A DNA stretch of 64,000 nucleotides from Bradyrhizobium neotropicale (GTDB lineage Bacteria; Pseudomonadota; Alphaproteobacteria; Rhizobiales; Xanthobacteraceae): NCBI RefSeq assembly GCF_001641695.1, contig NZ_LSEF01000042.1:1-64000 (forward strand), given 5' to 3'. Every line of letters starts with the position of its first letter. Positions within the stretch are counted from its first letter, which is position 1. The position numbers were made by a program, and so were the translations under genes. Positions 19,269-28,195 of this stretch are shown one piece after another. The notes beneath the pieces were generated by a model. That model worked only from the letters and a program-made list of their open reading frames with translations, did no database searches and was not told the DNA's origin.

Positions 19269-20459
19269 TTACGCGCTCTTCTTCTGCCGCATCAGGTCCG
19301 CGAAGCGCTGGAACAGATAGTGCGAGTCGCGCGGACCGGGCGAGGCCTCGGGGTGATACTGCACCGAGAACACCGGCTTGCCGTCGAGCTGGATGCCGCA
19401 ATTGGAGCCGTCGAACAGCGAGATGTGGGTCTGCGTCGCGCCCTTCGGCAGCGTCGCCTGATCCACGGCGAAGCCGTGGTTCATCGAGGTGATCTCGACC
19501 TTGCCGGTGGTCTCGTCCTTCACGGGATGGTTGGCGCCGTGATGGCCCTGATGCATCTTCTTGGTCTTGGCGCCGACGGCGAGGCCCAGCATCTGGTGGC
19601 CGAGGCAGATGCCGAAGGTCGGCGTGCCCGACTTGATCACTTGCTGGATCACCGGCACCGCATATTTGCCGGTCGCGGCCGGATCGCCCGGGCCGTTGGA
19701 CAGGAATACGCCGTCCGGCTTCAGCGCCAGAATGTCTTCGGCCGAGGTCGTCGCCGGCACCACCGTCACCCTGCAGCCGACGCCCGCGAGCAGACGGAGG
19801 ATGTTGCGCTTGATGCCGTAGTCGATGGCGACGACGTTGAACTCCGGATTCTCCTGCCGGCCGAAGCCGTTGTTCCATGCCCAGGGCGTTTCGTCCCAGG
19901 TGAAGCGCTGGCCGGAGGTGACCATCGGCACGAGGTCCATGCCTTCGAGGCCCGGCCATTCGCGCGCCTCTTCCTTCAGGCCGTGCAGGTCGAACTGGCC
20001 GTTCTTCGCATGCGCGATCACGGCGTTGGGCATGCCCTTGCTGCGGATCAGCGCGGTCAGCGCGCGGGTGTCGATGCCGGAGAGGCCGATGATGCCGCGC
20101 GCCTTCAGCCACTGGTCGAGGTGCCGGGTCGCGCGGTAGTTCGAGGGATCGGTGATCGCGGTGCGCAGGATCACGCCGCGCGCGCCGGGCGTCGCGGCCA
20201 TGTTCACCGTCTCGATGTCTTCGTCGTTGGTGCCGACGTTGCCGATATGCGGGAAGGTGAAGGTGATGATCTGCCCGGCATAGGAGGGATCGGTCAAAAT
20301 CTCCTCATAGCCGGTCATCGCGGTGTTGAAGCAGACTTCACCGACGGCTTGGCCTTCGGCGCCGAGACCAAAGCCTTCGAGCACCGTGCCGTCGGCGAGC
20401 ACGAGGAGCGCGGTCGGTTTGTGGTCCGGCCAGGCGGGATCGTTGTCATGTTGTGTCAT
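19269..20459 (-). CDS. carA: Carbamoyl-phosphate synthase small subunit
   Basis: A 396-residue glutaminase subunit. The N-terminal CPSase small-chain domain (about 16-150) is followed by a class I glutamine amidotransferase domain (about 205-390) with nucleophile Cys285 in [10 protein letters not shown] and the His369/Glu371 pair in [11 protein letters not shown]. It releases ammonia from glutamine and channels it to CarB. It is transcribed in the same direction as carB but separated by about 4.4 kb (methyltransferase, dps, cupin and MFS genes lie between), as in several Rhizobiales. It ends at a strong hairpin. Confidence 0.97.
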   Translation of the reverse strand: MTQHDNDPAWPDHKPTALLVLADGTVLEGFGLGAEGQAVGEVCFNTAMTGYEEILTDPSYAGQIITFTFPHIGNVGTNDEDIETVNMAATPGARGVILRTAITDPSNYRATRHLDQWLKARGIIGLSGIDTRALTALIRSKGMPNAVIAHAKNGQFDLHGLKEEAREWPGLEGMDLVPMVTSGQRFTWDETPWAWNNGFGRQENPEFNVVAIDYGIKRNILRLLAGVGCRVTVVPATTSAEDILALKPDGVFLSNGPGDPAATGKYAVPVIQQVIKSGTPTFGICLGHQMLGLAVGAKTKKMHQGHHGANHPVKDETTGKVEITSMNHGFAVDQATLPKGATQTHISLFDGSNCGIQLDGKPVFSVQYHPEASPGPRDSHYLFQRFADLMRQKKSA

Positions 20460-20692
20460 GAGCCCGCTTCATAGTCTGGCAAGTGGCGCCCGTCAAAGCG
20501 GGAGAGAGCGGATTCACATGCGTTTTTGCATATTTGACAGGCCCCCTCAGGCACTTAGGCTGGAACTGGTAATTTTGAGCAATTTCCGCGGCCGACGGGG
20601 AAACAATGAACCGGGGCCGGCCAGGGGTCCGGTATGGCCTCTTGCCCGCGAACGGCTTAGATCAGGCGCGATAGATTGAGAGGATCACGGCC

Positions 20693-21148
20693 ATGCTGCG
20701 CGACGACATCAACAATGCGGTCAAGGAGGCCATGAAGGCCAAGGACGAGCGCAAGCTCTCGACGCTGCGCATGGTCAACTCGACCATCAAGAACGCCGAC
20801 ATCGAGGCCCGCGGCAATGGCAAGCCGCCGCTGTCCGACGCCGACCTCCTCAGCGTGCTGCAGAAGATGATCAAGCAGCGCCAGGAGGCGGTCGAGCTCT
20901 ACGACAAGGGCGGCCGCGCCGAGCTCGCTGCGCAGGAGCGCGAGGAGATCGCGGTGATCTCGGCTTACCTGCCGAAGCAGATGTCGGATGACGAGGTGAA
21001 CAAGGCGATCTCGGGCGCCATCGCCGAGACCGGCGCGGCCGGCATGAAGGACATGGGCAAGGTGATCGCAGTCTTGAGGGCGAAGTACGCCGGCCAGATG
21101 GATTTCGGCAAGGCCAGCGGATTAGTGAAGGCCGCGCTGACGGGCTAG
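20693..21148 (+). CDS. yqeY: GatB/YqeY-domain protein
   Basis: A 151-residue protein of the YqeY family, matching in length and in motifs: LRDDINNAVKEAMKAKDERK at the start, LRMVNSTIKNADIE, and the C-terminal MGKVIAVLRAKYAGQMDFGKAS. YqeY resembles the C-terminal tRNA-binding tail of GatB, so a role around aminoacyl-tRNA or amidotransferase is usually suggested, but it is not proven. It is commonly linked to carA and dnaG/rpoD in alphaproteobacteria, and here it lies divergent from carA. Start ATG follows GAGAGGATCACGGCC. Confidence 0.9.
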   Translation: MLRDDINNAVKEAMKAKDERKLSTLRMVNSTIKNADIEARGNGKPPLSDADLLSVLQKMIKQRQEAVELYDKGGRAELAAQEREEIAVISAYLPKQMSDDEVNKAISGAIAETGAAGMKDMGKVIAVLRAKYAGQMDFGKASGLVKAALTG

Positions 21149-21149
21149 G

Positions 21150-21276
21150 CCGTCATTCCGGGGCGACGCGTCAGCGTCGAGCTATGATGCGCAATTGCGC
21201 ATCATAGAATCCATTGGGCCGCCAGCTCTGTTGCGAAATGGATTCCGGGCTCGCGCTTCGCGCGCCCCGGAATGAC
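21150..21276. repeat. Dispersed palindrome (CCGGGGC...GCCCGGAAT family)
   Basis: CGTCATTCCGGGGCGACGCG at the left and CGCGCCCCGGAATGACG at the right are inverted ends. An inner palindrome ATGATGCGCAATTGCGCATC is also present. Confidence 0.85.
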
Positions 21277-21299
21277 GAAGAAACTGGGGGAGGCAACCG

Positions 21300-22439
21300 A
21301 TGACCGGCGCCATAAAACCGTTTCGCATCGAGGTCGGCGACGACATCCTCACCGACCTCAAGGCGCGCCTTGCGCGCACGCGCTGGCCCGAGGCGGAACT
21401 GGTCGATGACTGGAGCCAGGGCGCGCCGCTGCAATGGATCCAGGACATCTGCCGCTATTGGGCGAACGACTACGACTGGCGGGCGCGCGAGGCGAAGCTG
21501 AACCGCTTCGATCAGTTCACGACCGAGATCGACGGGCTCGACATCCACTTCCTGCATGCATGCTCGAAGGAGCCGTCCGCGCTGCCGCTGATCATCACCC
21601 ATGGCTGGCCCGGCTCGATCGTCGAATTCCAGAAAGTGATCGCACCGCTGGTCGATCCCGCCGCCCATGGCGGCAATCCCGCCGATGCATTTCACATCGT
21701 GTGTCCGTCGCTGCCCGGCTTCGGCTTCTCCGCCAAGCCGAAGACCACCGGCTGGGGCGTGGATCGCATCGCCGCGACCTGGGCCAGGCTGATGGACCGG
21801 CTCGGCTACGCGCGTTACGGCGCGCAAGGCGGCGATTGGGGCTCGGCGGTGACGACCTCGCTCGGCGCGCAGGACGTTGAACATTGCGCCGGCATCCACA
21901 TCACGCTCGCCTTCAACGCGGTGCCGAAGGTCGAGGGCGAACCGACGGCGGAGGAGAAGCGCGCGCTTGCCGGCCTCAAGCATTATGTCGATCTCGACTC
22001 CGGCTACTCCAGGCAGCAATCGACGCGGCCGCAGACCCTCGGCTACGGCCTGACGGATTCGCCGAGCGGGCAGGCGGCGTGGATCCTGGAAAAATTCTGG
22101 GCCTGGACCGATTGCAATGGCCATCCCGAGAACATCTTCACCAGGGACGAGCTGCTCGACAACGTCATGCTCTACTGGGTGACGGAGACGGCGACCTCCT
22201 CGGCGCGGCTCTATTGGGAAAGCTTTGGCAAGCGCCGTACGAGGCCGATCGTGAAGGTGCCGACCGGTGTCGCCGTGTTCCCCAAGGAGATCATCACGCC
22301 GGTCAGGCGCTGGATGGAGCCCAACTTTCACAACATCACCCATTGGCGCGAGATGGAGAAGGGCGGCCATTTCGCCGCATTCGAGCAGCCGGAGCTGTTC
22401 GTCGGCGAGGTCAGGGAGTTCTTTCGGACGGTGCGGTAA
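21300..22439 (+). CDS. Epoxide hydrolase (microsomal-type, alpha/beta hydrolase)
   Basis: A 379-residue protein. An N-terminal EHN domain (about 4-110) with the typical DLKARLARTRWPEAELVDDW precedes an alpha/beta-hydrolase fold. HGWPGS (101-106) forms the oxyanion region, nucleophile Asp179 is in GAQGGDWGS, and catalytic His357 is in EKGGHFAAFEQPE. These enzymes open epoxides by an ester intermediate on the Asp and then hydrolyse it. In soil bacteria they often act on xenobiotic or terpenoid epoxides, but the substrate is unknown. The next gene on the same strand is an acyl-CoA synthetase after a repeat-filled gap. Confidence 0.9.
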   Translation: MTGAIKPFRIEVGDDILTDLKARLARTRWPEAELVDDWSQGAPLQWIQDICRYWANDYDWRAREAKLNRFDQFTTEIDGLDIHFLHACSKEPSALPLIITHGWPGSIVEFQKVIAPLVDPAAHGGNPADAFHIVCPSLPGFGFSAKPKTTGWGVDRIAATWARLMDRLGYARYGAQGGDWGSAVTTSLGAQDVEHCAGIHITLAFNAVPKVEGEPTAEEKRALAGLKHYVDLDSGYSRQQSTRPQTLGYGLTDSPSGQAAWILEKFWAWTDCNGHPENIFTRDELLDNVMLYWVTETATSSARLYWESFGKRRTRPIVKVPTGVAVFPKEIITPVRRWMEPNFHNITHWREMEKGGHFAAFEQPELFVGEVREFFRTVR

Positions 22440-22447
22440 CTCTCGCT

Positions 22448-22545
22448 GTCGTTCCGGGGCGATGCGAGGCATCGAACCCGGAATGACGCCTAATGGCGAG
22501 ATGCTTTCCCATCGTCATGTCCGGGCTTGTCCCGGGCATCCACGC
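22448..22545. repeat. Two short dispersed palindromes
   Basis: A compact CGTTCCGGGGC...CCCGGAATGACG element (22448-22485) is followed by GTCCGGGCTTGTCCCGGGC (about 22519-22537). Both belong to intergenic families repeated in this window. Confidence 0.7.
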
Positions 22546-22648
22546 GCTTAAACTGGCGGCCAAGCAAGAAGAACGTGGATGGCCGGGCCGCTCTTCGCGA
22601 AGACGCGCTTCTGCCCGGCCATGCCGCAACAAGGATACGCCCGCAGCC

Positions 22649-24259
22649 ATGCTGACCGAAGCCGCAACCTACGACGAGCTCTACCGCAACTTCCGCTGGG
22701 ACATCCCGGCGCGCTTCAACATGGCGGAGGCCTGTTGCGATCGCCACGCCGACGGCACGGGGCGGCTCGCGCTGATCTATGTCGACGAGAACGGCGTGAC
22801 GAGCCGCACCTCCTTCGACGAGGTCGCGGACATGTCGCGCCGCTTCGCCAACGTGCTGAAGGCCGACGGACTTGTGCGTGGCGACCGGGTCGCGGTGTTT
22901 CTGTCGCAGTCGCTGGAACTGCCGATCGCGCATATCGCCGCGTTCCGCTCCGGGCTGATCTCGATCCCGCTGTTCGCGCTGTTCGGCGAGGACGCGCTGG
23001 AATTCCGCCTGTCGAACTCGCAAGCAAGAGCCATCATCACCGATGAGGCGGGCTGGGAGAAGCTTACGAAGATCCGCGATCGGCTGCCCTATTTGCAGGA
23101 CATCTATGTCACGAGCGGCGCCGTCCACGCCGGCGCAAAACCGTTCTGGTCAGCGATCGAAACCGCGTCCGAGGATTTTCCGACCGTCGACACCTCGGCC
23201 GACGATCCCGCACTGATCATCTATACGTCAGGCACGACCGGCAATCCGAAGGGCGCGCTGCATGCACATCGCGTCGTGCTCGGCCATCTGCCGAATGTGG
23301 AGATGTGCCACAACTTCCTGCCGCGCCCCGGCGACCTGATGTGGACGCCGGCGGACTGGGCCTGGATCGGCGGCCTCATCAACGGCCTGTTCGCATTCTG
23401 GTATCACAGTATTCCTCTGGTCGGTCACCGCGCGCGCAAATTCGAGCCGCAGGCGGCGATGCAGATGATGGCTGACCTTGGTGTACGCAACGTCTTCCTG
23501 CCGCCGACGGCGCTGAAGCTGATGCGGCAGGCCGGCGTGAAGCATCCCGGCGTGAAGCTGCGCAGCATCTTCACCGGCGGTGAATCGCTCGGCGGCGAGC
23601 TTCTGGGCTGGGTGCGCGAAACCTTCGGCATCGATGCCCATGAGGTGTTCGGCCAGACCGAGTGCAATCTCGTGATCGGCAGCAACTCGAACCTGTTTCC
23701 GATCCGGCCCGGCTCGATGGGCAAGGCGACGCCAGGATTCGATGTCCGCATCATCAACGACAAGGGCGAGGAATTGCCGCGCGGCCAGCGCGGCATCATC
23801 GGCGTGCGACAGCCGTGTCCGTGCACGATGATCGAATATTGGGGCAATCCGGACGCGACGAAGAAGAAATATGCCGGCGAATTCCTGCTCACGGGCGATC
23901 TCGGAGTGCAGGATGAGGACGGCTATTTCTGGTACGTCAGCCGCGAGGACGACGTCATCACCACCGCGGGCTATCGCGTCGGTCCCTCGGAGATCGAGCA
24001 CACGCTGATGAAGCATCCTTCGGTGGCGATGGCGGCGGTGGTCGGCATTCCCGATCCGATCCGTACCGAATCGATCAAGGCCTGGATCGTGCTGCGCCCC
24101 GGCTTTGCGGGAAGTGATGCGCTCGCGCGCGAGATCCAGGAGTTCGTCAAGGTGCAGCTCGCCGCCCACGAATATCCGCGCTTCGTCGAGTTCGCGGAGA
24201 CGCTGCCGATGACCGCCACCGGCAAGGTGCTGCGGCGCGAGCTGCGCGCGCGGGGCTAG
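22649..24259 (+). CDS. AMP-dependent acyl-CoA synthetase
   Basis: A 536-residue adenylate-forming enzyme. The phosphate-binding loop YTSGTTGNPKG is at about 192-202, FGQTECNLV is the A5-type motif, LTGDLGVQDEDGYFWYVSRED carries the A7/A8 hinge, and the catalytic A10 lysine lies in TATGKVLRRELR at the end. Members activate medium-chain, branched or aromatic carboxylates through an acyl-AMP intermediate. The start ATG at 22649 is chosen by homology (ATYDELYRNFRWDIPARFNM is the usual N terminus). A MarR regulator follows 27 bases later on the same strand, so acyl-CoA or its acid may be the effector. Confidence 0.88.
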   Translation: MLTEAATYDELYRNFRWDIPARFNMAEACCDRHADGTGRLALIYVDENGVTSRTSFDEVADMSRRFANVLKADGLVRGDRVAVFLSQSLELPIAHIAAFRSGLISIPLFALFGEDALEFRLSNSQARAIITDEAGWEKLTKIRDRLPYLQDIYVTSGAVHAGAKPFWSAIETASEDFPTVDTSADDPALIIYTSGTTGNPKGALHAHRVVLGHLPNVEMCHNFLPRPGDLMWTPADWAWIGGLINGLFAFWYHSIPLVGHRARKFEPQAAMQMMADLGVRNVFLPPTALKLMRQAGVKHPGVKLRSIFTGGESLGGELLGWVRETFGIDAHEVFGQTECNLVIGSNSNLFPIRPGSMGKATPGFDVRIINDKGEELPRGQRGIIGVRQPCPCTMIEYWGNPDATKKKYAGEFLLTGDLGVQDEDGYFWYVSREDDVITTAGYRVGPSEIEHTLMKHPSVAMAAVVGIPDPIRTESIKAWIVLRPGFAGSDALAREIQEFVKVQLAAHEYPRFVEFAETLPMTATGKVLRRELRARG

Positions 24260-24286
24260 GTTCTTTCAATCCGATACAGTCAGGTC

Positions 24287-24754
24287 ATGCCAAAGACGTC
24301 TCAAGCCGCGGGGCTTCACCGCGCCTCACTCAAGAAGCTGCACGACCTCGATGCGGCGCTGGAGCTCATGTATTACGGCTGGCGCGGGATGACGCTCGAG
24401 GCCGACGAGTATCTTGCGAAGCTCGGCCTGTCGCGCCCGCACCATCGTATCCTCTACGTGGTGGCGCGCCGGCCCGACATCGCGATCGGCTCGCTGCTCG
24501 AGATCCTCGGCATTTCCAAGCAGGCCTTGAACCGGCCGCTCAATCTGCTGCTGGAGCGCAAACTCCTGACGTCGAAGCGGTCGCCCGAGCAGCATCGCTC
24601 CAAACTGCTGCGCCTGACGGATGCGGGGCAACGCATTGAGAAAAATGCATCGGATCACGAGCGCAAGGTCCTGCGCGCGGCATTTGATCGTGTCGGGGAG
24701 CCGGGTGCAGCCGCATGGATGGCTGTCATGGAGACAATCGCCGACAACAACTGA
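24287..24754 (+). CDS. MarR-family transcriptional regulator
   Basis: A 155-residue winged-helix regulator. Helix-turn-helix segment SLLEILGISKQALNRPLNLLLERK (about 68-91) is followed by the wing LLTSKRSPEQHRSKLLRLTDAG. N- and C-terminal helices would form the dimer. MarR proteins bind phenolic or acyl-CoA ligands and release palindromic operators. It may be cotranscribed with the acyl-CoA synthetase 27 bases upstream. Two palindromes overlapping its stop codon precede the broken NTF2-like gene and the membrane-protein gene, so those are the likely targets. Confidence 0.85.
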   Translation: MPKTSQAAGLHRASLKKLHDLDAALELMYYGWRGMTLEADEYLAKLGLSRPHHRILYVVARRPDIAIGSLLEILGISKQALNRPLNLLLERKLLTSKRSPEQHRSKLLRLTDAGQRIEKNASDHERKVLRAAFDRVGEPGAAAWMAVMETIADNN

Positions 24755-24778
24755 CTTTCTAAAGTCAATATAGTTGAC
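24752..24778. promoter_or_regulatory. Palindromic operator pair after MarR gene
   Basis: TGACTTTCTAAAGTCA (24752-24767) is a perfect inverted repeat and GTCAATATAGTTGAC (24764-24778) overlaps it as a second one. AT-rich TTGAC-type dyads are usual MarR operators. They lie about 55 bases before the NTF2-like reading frame. Confidence 0.65.
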
Positions 24779-24832
24779 ATGAGAAATGAACTTTGCCACT
24801 CTCCCGGCAACGAGCCAGGGGAGGGCCGCGTC

Positions 24833-25201
24833 ATGAGCGGACAGGCAATGAATCGCGCGGCGGCCGAACGGTTCGTCGCGGCATGGTGCGCCAACTGGTG
24901 CAGGGTCGACATCGACGCGGTCGTCGCGCATTTTGCGGACAATGCCGAGATGCGCAGCCCTCTGGCGCTGGAGCTGACCGATTCCCCCATCGTCACTGGG
25001 GCCGAGAACATCCGCGCCTACTAGCGGAAGGCCTATGGCCATATCGAAAGCGCCGACCTGAAGATCCTGAACTGGAGCTGGGACGAGGTAATCGCGCGGC
25101 TGACGGTGTGGTGGCAACTGGGCGACACGCGCGCCAGCGAATTCATGGACTTTGATGATGCCGGCCGCGTTGTGCGCAGCGAGGCCTTTTACGGAAAATA
25201 G
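24833..25201 (+). pseudogene. NTF2-like gene interrupted by one amber codon
   Basis: ATG at 24833 follows a strong CAGGGGAGGG site and the frame MSGQAMNRAAAERFVAAWCA... reads as an NTF2/SnoaL-like protein. A TAG at 25022-25024 stops it after 63 codons, just after ENIRAY. The same frame continues for a further 58 codons (RKAYGHIESADLKILNWSWD ... RSEAFYGK) to a TAG at 25199-25201, with coherent composition and the strand-rich end expected for the fold. A single G-to-A change from TGG (Trp) explains the stop. Total length would be 122 residues, normal for the family. Either a recent pseudogene, a sequencing error, or a readthrough case. Confidence 0.8.
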
Positions 25202-25203
25202 AC

Positions 25204-25644
25204 ATGCACCTTTCGGATTTCGTCCTGCTCCTCAACGCGCTCTGGTTCGGCGGCGCATTCATTCAGTTCAGCATTGCCCAGCGCAACACGCTGAAGATCT
25301 TGCTGCCGCGGGAAGAGCGCAGCAATCCGATCGCGCCGACCCTGGCGGCCAGTGTGGCGTTCCTGGGCGGGATCAATCTGCCGATCGGGCTTCTGTCGCT
25401 CTATCTGCTGGCCGTTCGTCCGCCCTTCTTCCAGCCGATCGAGGCGCAGCTCGTGCTGTTCCTGTTCTTTGCCGCCTGTCACTTCAGCCAGTTCGCATAC
25501 AACCTTCCGGTGCTGATGCGCGGTGGACGTGTCGGGGTGGCTTACTGGCCGGTGTTGAAGGGCCCGATGCTCAGGATCTTCGTCATCGACGCGGCTCTGT
25601 TCGCGGCCAATCTCGGCGTGGCCCTTCTGCTCACGTCGCGCTAA
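25204..25644 (+). CDS. Four-TM membrane protein, function unknown
   Basis: A 146-residue integral membrane protein with four hydrophobic segments (about 4-24, 46-70, 80-100 and 121-142). It begins MHLSDFVLLLNALWFGGAFI and contains FAACHFSQFAYNLPVLM. Its start codon is two bases past the end of the interrupted NTF2-like frame, so the two were probably one operon under the MarR-type operators. I do not recognise a named family. AxxFxQF-type residues and the His in the third helix are the only polar features within the membrane. Confidence 0.7.
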   Translation: MHLSDFVLLLNALWFGGAFIQFSIAQRNTLKILLPREERSNPIAPTLAASVAFLGGINLPIGLLSLYLLAVRPPFFQPIEAQLVLFLFFAACHFSQFAYNLPVLMRGGRVGVAYWPVLKGPMLRIFVIDAALFAANLGVALLLTSR

Positions 25645-25784
25645 GCGCGGCGCATCAGGCGAAGGCAATCGCGGTATCCGCTGACCGCTCATCTCTTTCG
25701 TGCAAGGATTGCGAGAGCAAGCTAACATCGGCGTCAACAGTGCCGCGCGCGACCAAGATCGCGCCGGCAGATGAGGAGGAGCCG

Positions 25785-26561
25785 ATGTCCATCTCGGGCA
25801 AAGTCGATCCGGTGGTACGCCCCGTGGCGGCGACCGATATCGCCGAGGCGCTGGTCGAGGGCCTGCGCGACTTTCAGGCGCTGCCGCTCTATGGTCTTTG
25901 CTTCGGCGCGCTCTATGCCGCCGGCGGCATCGCGATCATGCTGTGCCTCACTGCCTTCGGCATGGTCTATCTCGTCTATCCGCTCGCCGCCGGTTTCGCG
26001 CTGATCGGGCCGTTCGTGGCGATCGGCCTTTACGAGGTCAGCCGCCGCCGCGAGCGCGGCGAGCCGGTCTCATTCGGCGCGATCTGGGCGACGGTGCGTT
26101 CACGCAGCGAGATCGGCTGGATGGCGTTCGTCACGCTGTTCATGTTCGTGATCTGGATGTACCAGGTGCGGCTCCTGATTGCGCTCCTGCTCGGCCTGCA
26201 CGCGTCGTTCTCGAGCCTGCAGGAATTCATGACGGTGGTGCTGACCACGAATGAGGGCTTGCTGTTCCTCGCCATCGGCAACGCGATGGGCGCAGCGCTG
26301 TCGCTGATCCTGTTCTCGCTGACCGTGGTGTCGTTTCCGCTCCTGCTCGACCGCGAGGTCGATTTCGTCACCGCGATGGTGACGAGCGTGCGCGCGGTCG
26401 TGATGAGCCCCCTGCCGATGATCGGCTGGGCGGCCGTGATCGTGATGCTGCTGATCGTTTCGGCGCTGCCGTACTTCCTCGGGCTGATCGTGACGCTGCC
26501 GGTGCTCGGGCATGCGACCTGGCATCTCTATCGGCGCTTGGTGGTGCCGGTGCCGGCCTAG
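25785..26561 (+). CDS. DUF2189-family membrane protein
   Basis: A 258-residue protein with about six membrane helices. The N-terminal soluble segment VRPVAATDIAEALVEGLRDF, then GLCFGALYAAGGIAIM and PLAAGFALIGPFVAIGLYEVSRRRERGEP, is typical of DUF2189 proteins, sometimes described as cytochrome c oxidase-associated, although I know of no proven role. The ATG at 25785 follows GAGGAGGAGCCG, which rules out the longer upstream frame. Its stop overlaps the stop of the leftward small membrane protein at 26558. Confidence 0.8.
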   Translation: MSISGKVDPVVRPVAATDIAEALVEGLRDFQALPLYGLCFGALYAAGGIAIMLCLTAFGMVYLVYPLAAGFALIGPFVAIGLYEVSRRRERGEPVSFGAIWATVRSRSEIGWMAFVTLFMFVIWMYQVRLLIALLLGLHASFSSLQEFMTVVLTTNEGLLFLAIGNAMGAALSLILFSLTVVSFPLLLDREVDFVTAMVTSVRAVVMSPLPMIGWAAVIVMLLIVSALPYFLGLIVTLPVLGHATWHLYRRLVVPVPA

Positions 26562-26794
26562 AAAATCATCGCCAGTCGGATGATGTCGCCTGCCACGACT
26601 GCAGCGGCGAACACCAGATAGCTGACGACCGTGATCCAGAAGGCGCCGGGCTTTGTTGCGCGCGAAAATTGCCGCGTGGGGCCGCCGTATCGTGGACGGG
26701 AGCTCACCACACCTGACTGCAACCCCACGAATGCCAGCCATCCGAAACGGATGGCCAGCACAAGCATGGCGATCTGCATGAAGACGGCGAGCAT
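26558..26794 (-). CDS. Small two-TM membrane protein
   Basis: A 78-residue protein with hydrophobic segments near residues 1-24 (MLAVFMQIAMLVLAIRFGWL) and 52-76 (ITVVSYLVFAAAVVAGDIIR), joined by a short basic loop. No domain recognised. The start is uncertain: ATG at 26794 lacks a good ribosome binding site and GTG at 26845 would add 17 residues. It converges on the DUF2189 gene with a four-base stop overlap, which argues that the frame is real. Confidence 0.5.
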   Translation of the reverse strand: MLAVFMQIAMLVLAIRFGWLAFVGLQSGVVSSRPRYGGPTRQFSRATKPGAFWITVVSYLVFAAAVVAGDIIRLAMIF

Positions 26795-26894
26795 AGGAAA
26801 GCGGGACGGAAATCGACACTGAATCGATGAGGGATCGCGCGGCACTTGTCAACGGGGCGCAAGGCGCGCCCCGTCGATCCGAGCCGGATGCTCG

Positions 26895-27410
26895 TCAGGG
26901 CGTCCTGATCCCCATCGCCTTGAGCGCGTCCAGCATCCGCTGCGGCGGGCTGAGCTTGACGACCAGCGGCTTGCCGGTTTCGAGCACACTCTTGAGGCTT
27001 GAGAGGATCGCAGGCCAACCCGAGCGGCCGCCGGCCAGGATGTCGTCGCTGAGCGGCCGATCGTGGCCTTCGCTCATGGTGAGTCGGACCGCGTCGCCGA
27101 CCTGTTCGATCTCGTAGGTCACGCGCGTCGGTCCGAGCTTCTCGATCAGCTCGGGCCAGTTGACGTTGAAGGTGACGGAGAGTCTTCGCGGCGGGTCGTA
27201 GGCGAGGACCTCGCCGCTGATGTGCAGCGCGCCGTCCGGCGTGCGCACCGTGAAGGCGCCGCCGAGCCGCGGCTCGACCTCGATCGTATTGCCGAAGAAA
27301 TACATCCGGCTGAACTCGGCCGTGGTCAGCGCCTGCCACACCCTTTCGGGCGTGGAGGCGATGTAGATGGTGTAGACCGTCAGCGGCTTGAACTGATCGA
27401 CGTTCATCAT
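26895..27410 (-). CDS. SRPBCC/AHSA1-family protein (second)
   Basis: A 171-residue START-like protein. The N terminus VYTIYIASTPERVWQALTTAEFSRMYFFG and the core RLGGAFTVRTPDGALHISGEVLAYDPPRRLSVTF are standard for AHSA1-type SRPBCC domains, which enclose a hydrophobic ligand cavity. GGRSGWPAILSSLKSVLETGKPL is the C-terminal helix lining the cavity. It is the third gene of an ArsR-SRPBCC-SRPBCC operon and overlaps the previous gene by four bases (ATGA), so it is translationally coupled. The two SRPBCC proteins are related and probably arose by duplication. Ligand unknown. Confidence 0.88.
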   Translation of the reverse strand: MMNVDQFKPLTVYTIYIASTPERVWQALTTAEFSRMYFFGNTIEVEPRLGGAFTVRTPDGALHISGEVLAYDPPRRLSVTFNVNWPELIEKLGPTRVTYEIEQVGDAVRLTMSEGHDRPLSDDILAGGRSGWPAILSSLKSVLETGKPLVVKLSPPQRMLDALKAMGIRTP

Positions 27411-27874
27411 TCAAATCCTTCGATGCCAAGCGCAGCCGGCGGGATCGTCGGTGCCTTGCCGGTTTCAAGGAGGCTCTTGAGCCCGGACAGGATCGCCGGC
27501 CAGCCCTTGGAGATGCCGTCGAGCAGCTTGCTGCCTGCGGCGAAGCCCTCGTGGGTCACGCTCAGCTTCACGAGGTTGCCCCAGGGCTCGAGCGTGAAAA
27601 CGACCCTGGTCGGCCGTTCGTTCCGCATGTCCTCGTTCACTTCGTGCTTGAAGGTGTATGACAGCCGCCGCGGTTGGTCGGCTTCCAGGATCTCGCCGGT
27701 ATCGGTGGTCACACCTTTCATGACCAGCGCGAAGGGGGAGCCGACCTTCCAGTCGGATTCGACCTCGGTGTCGAACCAGTATCGTCGTGTGAACTCGCTG
27801 TTGGTGAGCGCCTCCCACAGCTTTTCCGGTGTGGTCTCGATGTAGGTGACATAGACGAATTCCGGTTTACTCAT
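27407..27874 (-). CDS. SRPBCC/AHSA1-family protein (first)
   Basis: A 155-residue START-like protein of the AHSA1 type. It starts FVYVTYIETTPEKLWEALTNSEFTRRYWFD and shows KGVTTDTGEILEADQPRRLSYTF, the strand pair seen in nearly all ArsR-linked members. The C-terminal helix ISKGWPAILSGLKSLLETGKAP is closely similar to that of the next gene. It overlaps the upstream ArsR gene by eight bases and the downstream paralogue by four. In this widespread gene pair the SRPBCC protein is thought to bind or modify the ligand sensed by the regulator, but the chemistry is not established. Confidence 0.9.
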   Translation of the reverse strand: MSKPEFVYVTYIETTPEKLWEALTNSEFTRRYWFDTEVESDWKVGSPFALVMKGVTTDTGEILEADQPRRLSYTFKHEVNEDMRNERPTRVVFTLEPWGNLVKLSVTHEGFAAGSKLLDGISKGWPAILSGLKSLLETGKAPTIPPAALGIEGFE

Positions 27875-28181
27875 CGCGTTTCTCCAACTGACGTTTCAAC
27901 TCGCTGAGCGCGGCGAGCTTGCCGCGCTCGAATTTCTTGATCCAGCGCTCGCCGATCTGATGGATCGGCACCGGGTTGAGGTAGTGCAGCTTCTCGCGGC
28001 CATGCTTGAAGGTCGTGACCAGATTGGCCTCTTCGAGAATGGCAAGGTGCTTGGTGACGGCCTGGCGCGTCATCTCCAGGCCCTCGCAGAGTTCGTTCAG
28101 CGTCTGCCCGTTTCTGGCGTGAAGCCTGTCCAGGAGCGACCGTCTCGATGCATCGGCCAGCGCTTTGAAGACTTCATCCAT
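27867..28181 (-). CDS. ArsR-family regulator of the SRPBCC operon
   Basis: A 104-residue winged-helix protein: MDEVFKALADASRRSLLDRL, LNELCEGLEMTRQAVTKHLAILEEANLV (recognition helix) and the wing TTFKHGREKLHYLNPVPIHQI. No metal-binding Cys cluster is present. This is the typical regulator of ArsR-AHSA1 gene pairs. ATG at 28181 is chosen; a TTG six codons upstream is possible. It is the first gene of the three-gene operon, and a 16-bp palindrome lies 15 bases before it for autorepression. Confidence 0.9.
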   Translation of the reverse strand: MDEVFKALADASRRSLLDRLHARNGQTLNELCEGLEMTRQAVTKHLAILEEANLVTTFKHGREKLHYLNPVPIHQIGERWIKKFERGKLAALSELKRQLEKRDE

Positions 28182-28195
28182 GGCAGGGATAATAG

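Noticed and set aside
19241..20692. Riboswitch or leader attenuator upstream of carA
   Set aside because: No convincing conserved structure or leader peptide was found in the 230-base gap upstream.
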